Assembly: GCA_002839155.1 (NCBI GenBank)
Contig: PGXM01000001.1
Coordinates: 186,001 to 250,000, forward strand
Direction of reading: 5' to 3'
Length of the DNA: 64,000 nt
From: Tenericutes bacterium HGW-Tenericutes-1
Lineage (GTDB): Bacteria; Bacillota_I; Bacilli_A; Izemoplasmatales; Hujiaoplasmataceae
Each line of letters begins with the position of its first letter. Position 1 is the first letter of the stretch. Of the stretch, positions 36,418-45,153 are shown piece by piece. The notes under the pieces were generated by a model. That model worked only from the letters and a program-made list of their open reading frames with translations. It ran no database searches and had not been told where the DNA came from. The translations under genes were made by a program, and so were the position numbers.

Positions 36418-37332
36418 CTAAACGAATTTTTCAAAGATGGATTTTAATCGAGACGGCATTCGTTTAATCGACTCAACTAAAACACTCGGTAATAAAAGCA
36501 TTGCTTCTGCAAATGCATTTTTGCGTAAATCTTTTTTTGTTTGGCCTTTTAAATTCATAAATAAAAAGTTTCTACAGATAATACCAACTCTAAGAGATAA
36601 TAAAGCATTCCCAACACCTTGAGCCAAAGAACCTGTTAGAACTTTCATAAATGGAATTTCGTTTAATGCTTGCAAGCCTTTTGCCGGAAACAATTCATTT
36701 AAATCAATACCTTCTAAAGATTCAGCGATGACTGCCGAACTCATGACGTTAAGTGATAATTTTCCTAAAGCCGTGTAACTAGGTCTAAATCCGCACTTCA
36801 CAACCAATTCTTTAATAAGGCGGAGATTGATAATTAATACAGCCGCTAAATCAAGTCTTCCATTTTGGCTGATTGCCGTTGATAGAAAGACAGTTTCGGC
36901 GTGACCTACGATAATTTTATTGAGTTCTTTTTTGATTGTCTCATCAAAAACCTTGCTTAAGACTGATTTTAACATCAAGGAATCTGACAAGGACGATTTA
37001 ATCGCTTCTTTTTGCTCATCAGATATATAAGATTCTTCGAGTAAATTGTTAGCCACTTTTTTATACATGCGATAGTTCTTTTTAGCATTGGCTTCTTCGT
37101 CAAACAAAGTATCTATGGAAAATGTTGGCGAGAAAAGGATTATTCCAATCGGTCTGACAACTAATAAAACGAATAAAATTACCGCCAATCCATAAAAACC
37201 ATATTCAAGATAAGGACTTATAGCTCTAATTCGTTCACCTAAGTCCAATACACTTGATAATAAAACCATGATAATAAAGAATAAAGCACCAATACCTAAC
37301 GTAATCCAAAAAGCTTTACTTACTTTTTTCAT
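36418..37332 (-). CDS. YcjF-like (DUF697) membrane protein
   Basis: This 304-aa protein begins with two membrane helices (about 10-30 and 44-68). A soluble helical part follows, and a C-terminal domain (about 170-270) resembles DUF697/YcjF (DLAAVLIINLRLIKELVVKCG, given as NLRLIKELVVKCG, plus GVGNALLSLRVG). Such domains often accompany Era-like GTPases; function is unclear. The ATG at 37332 follows AGAGGTCCTAAT, and a longer start would overlap ribF by 80 bp. It starts 1 bp after the ribF stop and is the last gene of truB-ribF-ycjF. Confidence 0.75.
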   Translation of the reverse strand: MKKVSKAFWITLGIGALFFIIMVLLSSVLDLGERIRAISPYLEYGFYGLAVILFVLLVVRPIGIILFSPTFSIDTLFDEEANAKKNYRMYKKVANNLLEESYISDEQKEAIKSSLSDSLMLKSVLSKVFDETIKKELNKIIVGHAETVFLSTAISQNGRLDLAAVLIINLRLIKELVVKCGFRPSYTALGKLSLNVMSSAVIAESLEGIDLNELFPAKGLQALNEIPFMKVLTGSLAQGVGNALLSLRVGIICRNFLFMNLKGQTKKDLRKNAFAEAMLLLPSVLVESIKRMPSRLKSIFEKFV

Positions 37333-37333
37333 A

Positions 37334-38245
37334 TTAGGACCTCTTTTTCTTGAAGAATTCGAGCGTTTCTTTTTCATCAATATGCATTCTAGCAACCAAG
37401 TCACTGGTTGAATCATATTTTATTTCATCTCTTAAATACTTTTCAAAAGCAATTGAAACTGTTTTTCCATAAAGAGAGTGAGACCATTTAAAAATATTAA
37501 CTTCAAATGTCACAAATTTATTAGCGAAAGTCGGGTTATCACCGACATTCGACATCGACTCGTACTCGATTCCGTCGATATAAGTTGTCGTTACATAAAC
37601 CCCAGCTTTGGGTAATAGATATCCATCATAATCAATATTTGCCGTTGGAAATCCTAAATATTTCCCTCGACCTTTTCCACGAATCACTTCACCTGAAATC
37701 GTATAAGGATATCCAAGTAATTCATTCGCAAGTTCAATGTTTCCTAGCGATAAAGCTTCACGGATTCGTGTTGAACCGATTTTTTCTGACGCATATGTCA
37801 TTTCGTCTAAAACAATTGTTTGAAAAGCCGTTGAGGCTTTAAGTAAATCAATATTTCCTTTTCCACGCTTACCAAATGTGAAATCAAATCCAACAACGAC
37901 GGTGTGAGCACAAGTTAAGAATCTTGAAATAAATAACTCGGGTTCTAAATTAACTAAGTCATCTGATACTTCAAAAACAAGCAAATAGTCAAAACCCATT
38001 TTTGAAGCAATTTTTGCTTTTTCATCTAAATTGGTTAAATGTTTAAACTCTTGTTTTTGGATAAAAGACAAAACATGAGTTGAAAAAGTCATCATCGCTG
38101 ATTTCTTATTATTTTTCTTTGCAATATCTAATGTATGATTCAATAATGTTTGATGAGCCACATGAACCCCATCAAAAAATCCTAAAGAGACAACTAAATT
38201 ATCTAAATTAATTGAATCATCAAATTTTAACGTAATAATTTCCAT
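37334..38245 (-). CDS. ribF: Bifunctional riboflavin kinase / FAD synthetase
   Basis: RibF makes FMN and then FAD from riboflavin and ATP. The N-terminal nucleotidyltransferase part has LGFFDGVHVAHQ and VVGFDFTFGKRGKG, and the C-terminal kinase part has GRGKYLGFPTANI and NVGDNPTF. The length (303 aa) is normal. Its start overlaps the truB stop by 1 bp (TAATG). The truB-ribF pair is conserved in Bacillota. Confidence 0.96.
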   Translation of the reverse strand: MEIITLKFDDSINLDNLVVSLGFFDGVHVAHQTLLNHTLDIAKKNNKKSAMMTFSTHVLSFIQKQEFKHLTNLDEKAKIASKMGFDYLLVFEVSDDLVNLEPELFISRFLTCAHTVVVGFDFTFGKRGKGNIDLLKASTAFQTIVLDEMTYASEKIGSTRIREALSLGNIELANELLGYPYTISGEVIRGKGRGKYLGFPTANIDYDGYLLPKAGVYVTTTYIDGIEYESMSNVGDNPTFANKFVTFEVNIFKWSHSLYGKTVSIAFEKYLRDEIKYDSTSDLVARMHIDEKETLEFFKKKRS

Positions 38246-39117
38246 TATAATAGCACCGACAATCTCATGATATTTTTCGTTTGATCTAATGTATAAATCG
38301 CTAAAGGTTTTCCTGTTTTGTCACATACAAGCGTCTCTTCTTTGTTTGGGAAAATACTCATTGGTAAAAACGCACCATTAGCGACTTTAAAAAGATATTC
38401 ATCATCAATGTGGATTTCTTGAAATCCAAGATAATGAATGGGGTTAATTAAATGAAGTGTATCTATGGATAAATTCTCCATCAATGAAGCTTCTTTTTCT
38501 TCAAATTGACCGACTTTAGTCCTTCTTAAGTTTGATAACGTTGCTGGAACATTCATCGATTGTCCGATATCTCTGGCTAAAGCACGAATATAAGTACCTT
38601 TTGAACAAACGACTCTAATTGAAAACAGGCACTTGTCATCTATAAAAACTGGATTAGAAACCAGTTTAATTGCATGAAATGTGACTATTCTTGGCTGCAT
38701 TGTAGGTGCATCTTGTTGCTTATGAATAAATTCGTAAGCTCTTTTTCCATTAACTTTAATTGCTGAAGCGACGGGTGGAATTTGACTCATCGTTCCAACA
38801 AACGATTTGAGAATATTTTCTAAAATCGATTTTTCAAACGTTGAAATAACAGCTGTATCTATCACTTCACCAGTAATATCATCCGTATTGGTTTTGACGC
38901 CAAGGGTGATTTCGGCAATATATTCTTTATCATGTTCAGTTAGATATTTAACAAATTTAGTCGCATTTCCAAGACAAACAACTAAAAGGCCAGTAGCCAT
39001 GGGATCTAATGTTCCTGTATGGCCAATTTTTTTGGTGTTTAATTGTTTTCTTAACTTAGAAACGACATCATGGCTCGTCCAACCCTTTGGTTTATCGACC
39101 AATATGATTCCATCCAT
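38245..39117 (-). CDS. truB: tRNA pseudouridine-55 synthase
   Basis: TruB forms pseudouridine 55 in the tRNA T-loop. It has DGIILVDKPKGWTSHDVV, the catalytic motif GHTGTLDPMATGLL (Asp39) and KGTYIRALARDIG. At 290 aa the length is typical. It is the first gene of truB-ribF-ycjF, with promoter and SD GAGGTG upstream. Confidence 0.97.
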   Translation of the reverse strand: MDGIILVDKPKGWTSHDVVSKLRKQLNTKKIGHTGTLDPMATGLLVVCLGNATKFVKYLTEHDKEYIAEITLGVKTNTDDITGEVIDTAVISTFEKSILENILKSFVGTMSQIPPVASAIKVNGKRAYEFIHKQQDAPTMQPRIVTFHAIKLVSNPVFIDDKCLFSIRVVCSKGTYIRALARDIGQSMNVPATLSNLRRTKVGQFEEKEASLMENLSIDTLHLINPIHYLGFQEIHIDDEYLFKVANGAFLPMSIFPNKEETLVCDKTGKPLAIYTLDQTKNIMRLSVLL

Positions 39118-39141
39118 AGTCGCACCTCAAATCACAAAAAG

Positions 39142-39150
39142 ATTATACCA
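39142..39150 (-). promoter_or_regulatory. truB operon promoter (extended -10)
   Basis: On the minus strand the extended -10 TGGTATAAT lies about 25 bp upstream of the truB start. Confidence 0.55.
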
Positions 39151-39184
39151 TAGAATAGGGGCAGAATAAAGGATTTTTCCATGT

Positions 39185-39211
39185 AAAAAAAGAATCGTCT
39201 TACGACAATTC
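39185..39211 (-). terminator. Terminator overlapping the trxA-like 3' end
   Basis: On the minus strand, GAATTGTC and GACGATTC pair (one G-U) around GTAA and seven T residues follow. The stem includes the last codons and stop of the thioredoxin gene. Confidence 0.85.
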
Positions 39212-39532
39212 TTCAAATTCTTTGACTTGATGAATCCATTCTTTAAATTCTTCAAAATTAACCGAGCCGCCCAATCTTATGACTTCCTTTCCCTGCTGTA
39301 TAAGCATAATGACGGGAACACCTAAAATATCATATTTATTCATCACTTCTTTATTTTGATCAATATCGATTCGAATGATTTTTAACAAATCCATCGAATC
39401 GACGTGTTTTAACATTCTTGTGACACTTCGACAAGTACCACACCAACTAGCATAAAACTCAAGTAAAACAAACTGATTTTTAATCAGTTTCTGACATTCA
39501 TTAAAGGTTTCTTGATTATAATCTATCATCAT
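39200..39532 (-). CDS. Thioredoxin-like protein
   Basis: This 110-aa single-domain thioredoxin fold has LLEFYASWCGTCRSV and the cis-Pro loop LGVPVIML. The redox motif is WCGTC rather than the standard WCGPC, which should raise or shift the redox potential. It has no signal peptide and is cytosolic. It follows mutS2 by 11 bp, the mutS2-trxA pairing seen in Bacillus. SD GGGAG. It may be the general thioredoxin or a specialised one. Confidence 0.92.
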   Translation of the reverse strand: MMIDYNQETFNECQKLIKNQFVLLEFYASWCGTCRSVTRMLKHVDSMDLLKIIRIDIDQNKEVMNKYDILGVPVIMLIQQGKEVIRLGGSVNFEEFKEWIHQVKEFEELS

Positions 39533-39543
39533 AAAGAACTCCC

Positions 39544-41859
39544 TTATTTGAAGTATAGGACGGTGACACCAGAACCGCCTTCACCTTCACCGCCAACGCG
39601 AGAGGATTTGATTTGTTTATTCTTGCGAATAAGTTCTTGAACCCCTTTTCTTAATGCGCCTGTTCCATACCCATGAATGACATATGTGAACTCTAAATTA
39701 TTGATTAAGCAATCATCGATATGTTTTTCTAAAGCCATCATCGCTTCTTCGAAGCGCATCCCGCGTAAATCTAGTTCAACTTTTGGACTGCTAGACCGAG
39801 TGACTGAAACTCTTACTTTTTGTTCATTTGATTTTCTATCTGAGTATTCTAATTGATCTTCTGAAAAAACTGAGGTTAAGATTCCCATTTGAACTTCATA
39901 TTTATTCGCTCCAGCTAGTTTCATGACAATCCCTTGTTTTTGGTAAGGAATTACAGTAACAATATCACCGATGCTAATCTTTTTCTGATTGATTTTTTTC
40001 ATTAAAATTGGATCAGTTCCTAAATTCTTAATGTCATGCTTTAACTTTGCAAGTTCATGCTCTTTGAAACTTTCTTGTTTTCGCATGATATCTAATTCTT
40101 TAATTAATTCCATCGCTTCTTCTTTTGTTTTTTCAATGATTTCAGCTTTATATTTTTCTAATTCGACATATGCTTTATTTTGATCTTTCTTTGTTTGATC
40201 CAATACTTTTTGAATTTCATGATTTCGTAATTCTAACGCATTTTTCTTTGATTTATAATCATCGATTTCTTGATTCAATTCGATACTTTGGATTTCCAAT
40301 TTTTTCATTAACACAGACGTTTGATTATCAAATGATAAAGATACTTTTTTTGCATGCTCAATGATGTCGTTTCTTAATCCTAATCTTTTCGCAATTTCTA
40401 AAGCATTCGAGGTGCCCGGTGTCCCTATTTGAAGACGGTATGTCGGCCTTAAAGTATCGATGTCAAATTCAACCGAAGCATTAACAGTGTCATCTAAATT
40501 AAATGCATATAACTTCATTTCTGGGTAATGTGTCGTGACCATCGTATAAGCTTTACTTTCTCTTAAATAATCCATAATTGAGATAGCTAAAGAAGCCCCT
40601 TCTTTGGGGTCGGTACCTGATCCTAATTCATCTAACAATACGAGTGATTTTGAATCAACGGACTCAAGGATTTTAATGATTTTCGTAATATGACTTGAAA
40701 AAGTTGATAATGATTGTTCAATCGATTGTTCATCACCAATGTCTGCGAATATATTTGAAAATACCATTGTTTTCGAACCCTCATCTACAGGAATCAAAAG
40801 CCCCGATTGGACCATAATGGATAATAATCCAAGAAGCTTTAATGCGACTGTTTTACCCCCAGTATTAGGCCCAGTAATGATGATTGAACGATACCTTCCA
40901 AAATGAATGGTGTTCGATACGACGAGTTCTTTTGAAATTAAAGGATGACGCCCTTTAATGAGATGAATGGTGTTATCAGTAATTTCTGGTTTTGTGCCAT
41001 CGTTCGCAATTGCATACTTTGCTTTTGCAAAAATTACGTCAAGCGTTGTTAATAAATTAAAGTTACTCATGAGTTCAGTGGCGTGATCACCAACGATCCC
41101 CGAAAGTCGCGCTAAAATTTTTTCAATAGCGTCACTTTCTTGAAGATAAAGCGTTTGAATTAAGTTGTTGATTTCAACGCAACCCATCGGTTCAATAAAT
41201 ACAGTTTCTCTTGAACTGGATTGGTCATGAATAATGCCTTTAAAGCTATTTTTAAACTCAGCCTTAACCGGTAATACTAAGCGGTTATTTCTAATCGTTA
41301 TAATACTATCGGTCAACTTTTGACTTTCACTTTTTAAAAGACTATCCATTTTCTCGGTAACGCGTTTTTGATTGACAGTTAGTTTTTTTCTAATGGTCGC
41401 CAATTCTTCAGAGGCATCGTCATAGATTTGCCCTTTGACATCAATGCATTTGTCAATTTCTGTTTTAACCATAGTAAGCGTTACTAACTCATCATAATAA
41501 TGGTTCAATGTCATGCAAGAAATTTCTAATTGTCGAATTTTTCTTATATATCTTTGATTATTCGCAACCGCTTCTACTAACGAAACAATATTAAGCAAAT
41601 CTTCAATTGATAACGTTGAACCAAGACTAGCGCGTTTTATCTGCTCGGCAACGTTTAAAACACCACCCATAGGCGATGTGTCGTAACGTTCAATCATGGT
41701 TTTAGCTTCAAATACTTCATCGAGCCACACTTTTATGAGGTCAGAATTGTTTGTAGCTTCAATCCCCATGACATTTAGTTTTCCAATATCAGTTTCTGCG
41801 TAATTCTTAATTTGTGCTAAAATCTTTGGAAATTCAAGCACGGTTTGATTAAACATCAT
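39544..41859 (-). CDS. mutS2: MutS2 (ribosome rescue / recombination ATPase)
   Basis: MutS2 acts on collided ribosomes and branched DNA. The 771-aa protein has core and clamp helices, Walker A (GPNTGGKTVALK), LVLLDELGSGTDPKEGASL, a coiled-coil and KOW-like part (about 505-650), and a C-terminal Smr domain (VELDLRGMRFEEAMMAL, VIHGYGTGALRKGV). It lacks the mismatch-binding domain of MutS1, as expected. The SD is GGGTGAAAAAAT. It diverges from rnhC with overlapping promoters. Confidence 0.96.
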   Translation of the reverse strand: MMFNQTVLEFPKILAQIKNYAETDIGKLNVMGIEATNNSDLIKVWLDEVFEAKTMIERYDTSPMGGVLNVAEQIKRASLGSTLSIEDLLNIVSLVEAVANNQRYIRKIRQLEISCMTLNHYYDELVTLTMVKTEIDKCIDVKGQIYDDASEELATIRKKLTVNQKRVTEKMDSLLKSESQKLTDSIITIRNNRLVLPVKAEFKNSFKGIIHDQSSSRETVFIEPMGCVEINNLIQTLYLQESDAIEKILARLSGIVGDHATELMSNFNLLTTLDVIFAKAKYAIANDGTKPEITDNTIHLIKGRHPLISKELVVSNTIHFGRYRSIIITGPNTGGKTVALKLLGLLSIMVQSGLLIPVDEGSKTMVFSNIFADIGDEQSIEQSLSTFSSHITKIIKILESVDSKSLVLLDELGSGTDPKEGASLAISIMDYLRESKAYTMVTTHYPEMKLYAFNLDDTVNASVEFDIDTLRPTYRLQIGTPGTSNALEIAKRLGLRNDIIEHAKKVSLSFDNQTSVLMKKLEIQSIELNQEIDDYKSKKNALELRNHEIQKVLDQTKKDQNKAYVELEKYKAEIIEKTKEEAMELIKELDIMRKQESFKEHELAKLKHDIKNLGTDPILMKKINQKKISIGDIVTVIPYQKQGIVMKLAGANKYEVQMGILTSVFSEDQLEYSDRKSNEQKVRVSVTRSSSPKVELDLRGMRFEEAMMALEKHIDDCLINNLEFTYVIHGYGTGALRKGVQELIRKNKQIKSSRVGGEGEGGSGVTVLYFK

Positions 41860-41884
41860 ATTTTTTCACCCGTCTTTATCTTCT

Positions 41885-41913
41885 ATTCTATCACATAGTA
41901 TGGTAAAATGTAA
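41885..41913 (-). promoter_or_regulatory. mutS2 promoter
   Basis: On the minus strand, TTACAT (41908-41913) and TAGAAT (41885-41890) are 17 bp apart. It overlaps the rnhC -10 element. Confidence 0.6.
41901..41909 (+). promoter_or_regulatory. rnhC promoter (extended -10)
   Basis: TGGTAAAAT lies about 20 bp upstream of the preferred rnhC start and overlaps the mutS2 -35 on the other strand. Confidence 0.45.
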
Positions 41914-41929
41914 CCTAGGATGTGAGATA

Positions 41930-42853
41930 ATGAACTATGTATTTTCATTTAAAAAAAGTGATATTGATCTCTTTAGTGAACACTATGGTGTACAACCGGA
42001 AATTCCCCTTGATACGCGAATATTAATGATTTTTAAGATGGAAGATGTCACATTAACACTTTACAATTCTTTTAAAGCAATGTTACAAGGAAAAAATGCC
42101 TATGAAGATTATTTAATGTGGTCAGAAATTCTAGGGTTTGAAATAACTGAAGAAACGGTTCCAGCGGCAATTAATGTAACTGCTGATAAACAAAATAAAA
42201 GTTCGATTTATCTCACCTCTTCGATTGGTTCAGATGAAGTGGGTACTGGAGATTTTTTTGGGCCGGTAGTCGTAGCATCAGCATTTGTTGATAAATCAAT
42301 GATCCCTGCACTTGAAGCGATGAGAATTAGGGATTCAAAACTGATGACGGATGACTATATCATGTCAATCGGTTCAAAACTCAAATCGATGCTTACTCAT
42401 ATTGTTCTTGTGACCGATAATGTCAAGTTTAATGACCTCACAAAACAAGGATTCAATATGAATAAGATTAAAGCGTATTTACATAATCACGCGATAAAGA
42501 AATGTGTTAAATTGGTCACTACGCCAATGGACCATGTCATTCTCGATCAATTTTGCAGTCCAAAGCTCTACTTTGAGTATTTGAACGAAGTAGACACTTA
42601 CAAAGATATTACCTTCCTTGAAAAAGCAGAAAGTGCCCATCTTAGTGTCGCAGCTGCATCCATCATAGCGCGTTATACATTTATAACGCATATGCAAGAA
42701 CTCAATCATCTTGCAGGATTAAATTTACCTTACGGCGCAGGTCCTGGCGTAGACGCTGTTGGTCAAGTACTTGTATTAAAAAAGGGGATTGAATTCTTAT
42801 CTAAAGTCGCTAAAATAAATTTCAAAAATTATGAGAGAATTATCAGAAAATAG
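41930..42853 (+). CDS. rnhC: Ribonuclease HIII
   Basis: RNase HIII cuts RNA in RNA-DNA hybrids. The 307-aa protein has the N-terminal TBP-like substrate-binding domain (about 1-85) and the type 2 RNase H core with GSDEVGTGDFFGPVVV (DEVG motif, Asp/Glu ligands), RDSKLM, and SVAAASIIARY. The ATG at 41930 follows GGATGTGAG and begins at the family start (MNYVFSF); an earlier ATG at 41900 lies before the SD. Its proximity to mutS2 is as in Bacillus. Confidence 0.96.
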   Translation: MNYVFSFKKSDIDLFSEHYGVQPEIPLDTRILMIFKMEDVTLTLYNSFKAMLQGKNAYEDYLMWSEILGFEITEETVPAAINVTADKQNKSSIYLTSSIGSDEVGTGDFFGPVVVASAFVDKSMIPALEAMRIRDSKLMTDDYIMSIGSKLKSMLTHIVLVTDNVKFNDLTKQGFNMNKIKAYLHNHAIKKCVKLVTTPMDHVILDQFCSPKLYFEYLNEVDTYKDITFLEKAESAHLSVAAASIIARYTFITHMQELNHLAGLNLPYGAGPGVDAVGQVLVLKKGIEFLSKVAKINFKNYERIIRK

Positions 42854-42865
42854 TCTTAAATATGT

Positions 42866-42892
42866 CCCTTTTCTTTGGAAAAGGGTCTTTTT
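42866..42892 (+). terminator. Terminator after rnhC
   Basis: CCCTTTTC and GAAAAGGG pair around TTTG and are followed by TCTTTTT. Confidence 0.88.
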
Positions 42893-42901
42893 ATCGTTAT
42901 C

Positions 42902-42919
42902 AGTTAGTTTAGTCTAACT
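42902..42919. promoter_or_regulatory. Palindrome upstream of sodA, possible metal-regulator operator
   Basis: AGTTAGTTTAGTCTAACT is a 6-6-6 inverted repeat 16 bp upstream of the sodA -35. The TTAG-n-CTAA pattern recalls DtxR/MntR-type sites, but the regulator is not identified. Confidence 0.4.
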
Positions 42920-42934
42920 TTTAGTGCATATGAT

Positions 42935-42963
42935 TTGCATTGCCTTATAATTCATGATAAATT
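42935..42963 (+). promoter_or_regulatory. sodA promoter
   Basis: TTGCAT (42935-42940) and TAAATT (42958-42963, with TG two bases before it) are 17 bp apart. A TATAAT at 42946-42951 is an alternative -10. Confidence 0.5.
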
Positions 42964-42998
42964 AAGGGTGTAAATCAAATATATTAGGAGGATTTAAA

Positions 42999-43607
42999 AT
43001 GAAACATACATTACCTACCCTTAACTATAACTATAATGCGCTTGAACCATTTATCGATGAATTGACAATGACGATTCATCATACGAAACATCACCAAGCA
43101 TATGTTGATAACCTCAACGCTGCTTTAGACAAACATCCTGAACTTTACAACACTAGCTTAGAAGAATTGCTCATAAATTTGGAAACACTCCCTTCGGACA
43201 TTCAAACCGCTGTAAAAAATAATGGTGGCGGCCATTATAACCACTCCTTATTTTGGACTTTACTTAAAGTCAACAATGGGGAATTACCTAAGGGTGCTTT
43301 AAAAGATGATATCGAAACTTCATTCGGATCATTTGAAAACTTTAAAGATTTATTTTCAAACGCCGCTAAAACTCGATTCGGATCTGGATGGGCATGGCTC
43401 ATTGTCAACAAACACAACCGTCTTGAAATCGTATCAACCCCTAACCAAGATCCAGTGTTCACACACGGAAAACCAATTCTAGGGTTGGATGTTTGGGAAC
43501 ATGCTTATTATTTGAAATATCAAAACCGTAGACCTGAGTATATCAACGCTTTCTTCAATGTTGTGAATTGGGATGCCGTAACTGAACTTTATAAAAAAGC
43601 GAAATAA
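42999..43607 (+). CDS. sodA: Superoxide dismutase, Mn/Fe type
   Basis: This enzyme dismutes superoxide to H2O2 and O2. The 202-aa protein shows the metal ligands in [13 protein letters not shown] (His), GHYNHSLFW (His) and [20 protein letters not shown] (Asp, His), plus [11 protein letters not shown]. There is no signal peptide, so it is cytosolic. Mn versus Fe cannot be set from sequence alone. AGGAGGA precedes the ATG. It is monocistronic, with its own promoter, a nearby palindrome and a terminator, and it implies exposure to oxygen. Confidence 0.97.
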   Translation: MKHTLPTLNYNYNALEPFIDELTMTIHHTKHHQAYVDNLNAALDKHPELYNTSLEELLINLETLPSDIQTAVKNNGGGHYNHSLFWTLLKVNNGELPKGALKDDIETSFGSFENFKDLFSNAAKTRFGSGWAWLIVNKHNRLEIVSTPNQDPVFTHGKPILGLDVWEHAYYLKYQNRRPEYINAFFNVVNWDAVTELYKKAK

Positions 43608-43613
43608 TTGATT

Positions 43614-43653
43614 GATAAAAAAACGATGTCCAAATTTGGCCATCGTTTTATTT
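43614..43653. terminator. Bidirectional terminator between sodA and the lipoprotein gene
   Basis: AAAACGATG (43620-43628) and CATCGTTTT (43641-43649) pair, with an inner CCAAA/TTTGG stem. T tracts are present for both directions. Confidence 0.88.
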
Positions 43654-43663
43654 TCATCATTTC

Positions 43664-44086
43664 TTAAGATTTCGCGTATAGTTCTGGATTATAATCGCCA
43701 TTGAATATTTCAATCATTTGGGTTTTACCATCTGAAGTCAATGATATAGGAATAAGCAAGAAATTCCCTCTTACTAAATCCGCATCATCTAAATCGGCGA
43801 TTAAACCTTTAAGCGTGTCATTATCTTCGAGTTGTTCTTTCATTTCTTTTTCCGCATCAAATTCAAGCACAATCGCTGTGTTTAATCCTCTCGTGAATAC
43901 ATGAACTTGAATAGAAATACCTTCTTCTTCAAATCCTGTTAACAAACTTGAAATCCAAGAACTTCCATCCTCTGAGTAAGTATAACCTGCTTCCTCAAAA
44001 TCAGATTTGATTGAATCAAGATTAACACAACCGACTAAAATAAATAAAAAAGCAAACACCATCATTGAGGTTAATATTTTTTTCAT
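43664..44086 (-). CDS. Putative lipoprotein, function unknown
   Basis: This 140-aa protein begins MKKILTSMMVFAFLFILVGC, a signal peptide ending in a lipobox (LVGC) with the lipid-modified Cys at 20. LspA in this window could process it. The mature part is acidic with alternating strands and helices and no recognised domain. It has its own promoter, an SD (GGGGAG) and the shared terminator, so it is monocistronic. Confidence 0.85.
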   Translation of the reverse strand: MKKILTSMMVFAFLFILVGCVNLDSIKSDFEEAGYTYSEDGSSWISSLLTGFEEEGISIQVHVFTRGLNTAIVLEFDAEKEMKEQLEDNDTLKGLIADLDDADLVRGNFLLIPISLTSDGKTQMIEIFNGDYNPELYAKS

Positions 44087-44127
44087 AAAATCTCCCCTTA
44101 TAAACTATTTTTTATTCTATTAAGTTT

Positions 44128-44156
44128 ATTGTAGCCTTGTTCATATAATTAGTCAA
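44128..44156 (-). promoter_or_regulatory. Promoter of the lipoprotein gene
   Basis: On the minus strand, TTGACT (44151-44156) and TACAAT (44128-44133) are 17 bp apart. Confidence 0.75.
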
Positions 44157-44169
44157 TCGAATTAAAAAG

Positions 44170-44195
44170 AAAAAAGGCAACCCTCTCGTTGCCTT
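44170..44195 (-). terminator. Terminator of the ABC exporter operon
   Basis: On the minus strand, AAGGCAAC and GTTGCCTT form an 8-bp stem followed by TTTTC. It lies 9 bp after the small protein gene. Confidence 0.85.
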
Positions 44196-44204
44196 CATGA
44201 AAGA

Positions 44205-44327
44205 TTAGTCTTCGTCGTGATGTTCTTTGTTTTTTGGCTTTTTGATCATTTTATTGAAAATTTTGAGTTTTAAATACCCTAAAGCGACAACACCTACAAC
44301 AATTAATACCCACCAATACCATTCCAT
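44205..44327 (-). CDS. Small membrane protein (40 aa), last gene of ABC operon
   Basis: This short frame encodes MEWYWWVLIVVGVVALGYLK, followed by a basic segment and a His/Asp/Glu-rich tail (HHDED). One membrane helix (about 3-20) leads into a positively charged cytosolic side. A strong SD (AAAGGAGG) precedes the ATG, and a terminator follows the stop. It is 16 bp downstream of the second permease, so it is co-transcribed with the exporter and might be an accessory or regulatory subunit. No family is recognised. Confidence 0.75.
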   Translation of the reverse strand: MEWYWWVLIVVGVVALGYLKLKIFNKMIKKPKNKEHHDED

Positions 44328-44343
44328 AAAAAATCCTCCTTTA

Positions 44344-45153
44344 TTATGTTAATTTCTTAACAAACATTTTTAATGCGATGACACCTAAGAATATGGGATA
44401 GATTGCTCCTATGAGCATGTAAAGCCAAAAGTCTAGATTTGCTGCGTTCTGTGTTCCTAATGACAAGTTCAGTATTGCTTTAATTGGCCAGAAGTTCGGA
44501 AATATTCCAAAAATATATTGTTTGGCACCTTGAAAGGAATCAAGTAAGACAAGCATCGGTATCATGACGAAGAGTCCGCCACCTTTAACCATCGCAAAGC
44601 CTTCTATTTTATTTTTGGCAATTGCCCCTAACACCAAAGCAACAAAGGGGACTATAAGTCCAGATACAATTGAAAAAATAATAATATGTCCATAAGTAAT
44701 ATTATCTAGTAACCCAATCGTTACGCCACCATATACCACGACGTAACTTTCACTGGCGAGAAGTTTTAACCCTCCCACCATGAAAATATTGCCTAGAATC
44801 GCTAAAACATAAGTATATATAATTTTAAATGTTGCATAACCAGAGACAGTTACAGGGGAAGCTGCGATATTTAATAATGTATTTTCATCGCGATTATCAA
44901 GCAGTGAAAATCCGAGCATCGCTCCCATCATAAACCCACCAATCGAGATTAATAAAACAAACCCAATGAGTAACGTAATTGCACTGGTATTGGGATCAGA
45001 TCCAGCTGCTCTTTTTACAATTGCTGGCAATAAATATCCGCAAATAAATAACATAAGTACAGGATACAAAAGAATGAACAGATTCATGAGGTCTTTAACG
45101 ATGGTTTTGAATTCGTACTTAACTAAACTTAAGTATTTTTTCATACATATCAC
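44344..45153 (-). CDS. ABC-2 type transporter permease B
   Basis: This 269-aa protein has about six membrane segments and begins with the cytosolic helix of ABC-2 permeases (KKYLSLVKYEFKTIVKDL). It overlaps the upstream permease by 4 bp. With that permease and the ATPase it should form a heteromeric exporter (2 TMD + 2 NBD). The substrate is unknown; a TetR repressor upstream suggests a toxic compound or an envelope component. Confidence 0.85.
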   Translation of the reverse strand: MICMKKYLSLVKYEFKTIVKDLMNLFILLYPVLMLFICGYLLPAIVKRAAGSDPNTSAITLLIGFVLLISIGGFMMGAMLGFSLLDNRDENTLLNIAASPVTVSGYATFKIIYTYVLAILGNIFMVGGLKLLASESYVVVYGGVTIGLLDNITYGHIIIFSIVSGLIVPFVALVLGAIAKNKIEGFAMVKGGGLFVMIPMLVLLDSFQGAKQYIFGIFPNFWPIKAILNLSLGTQNAANLDFWLYMLIGAIYPIFLGVIALKMFVKKLT

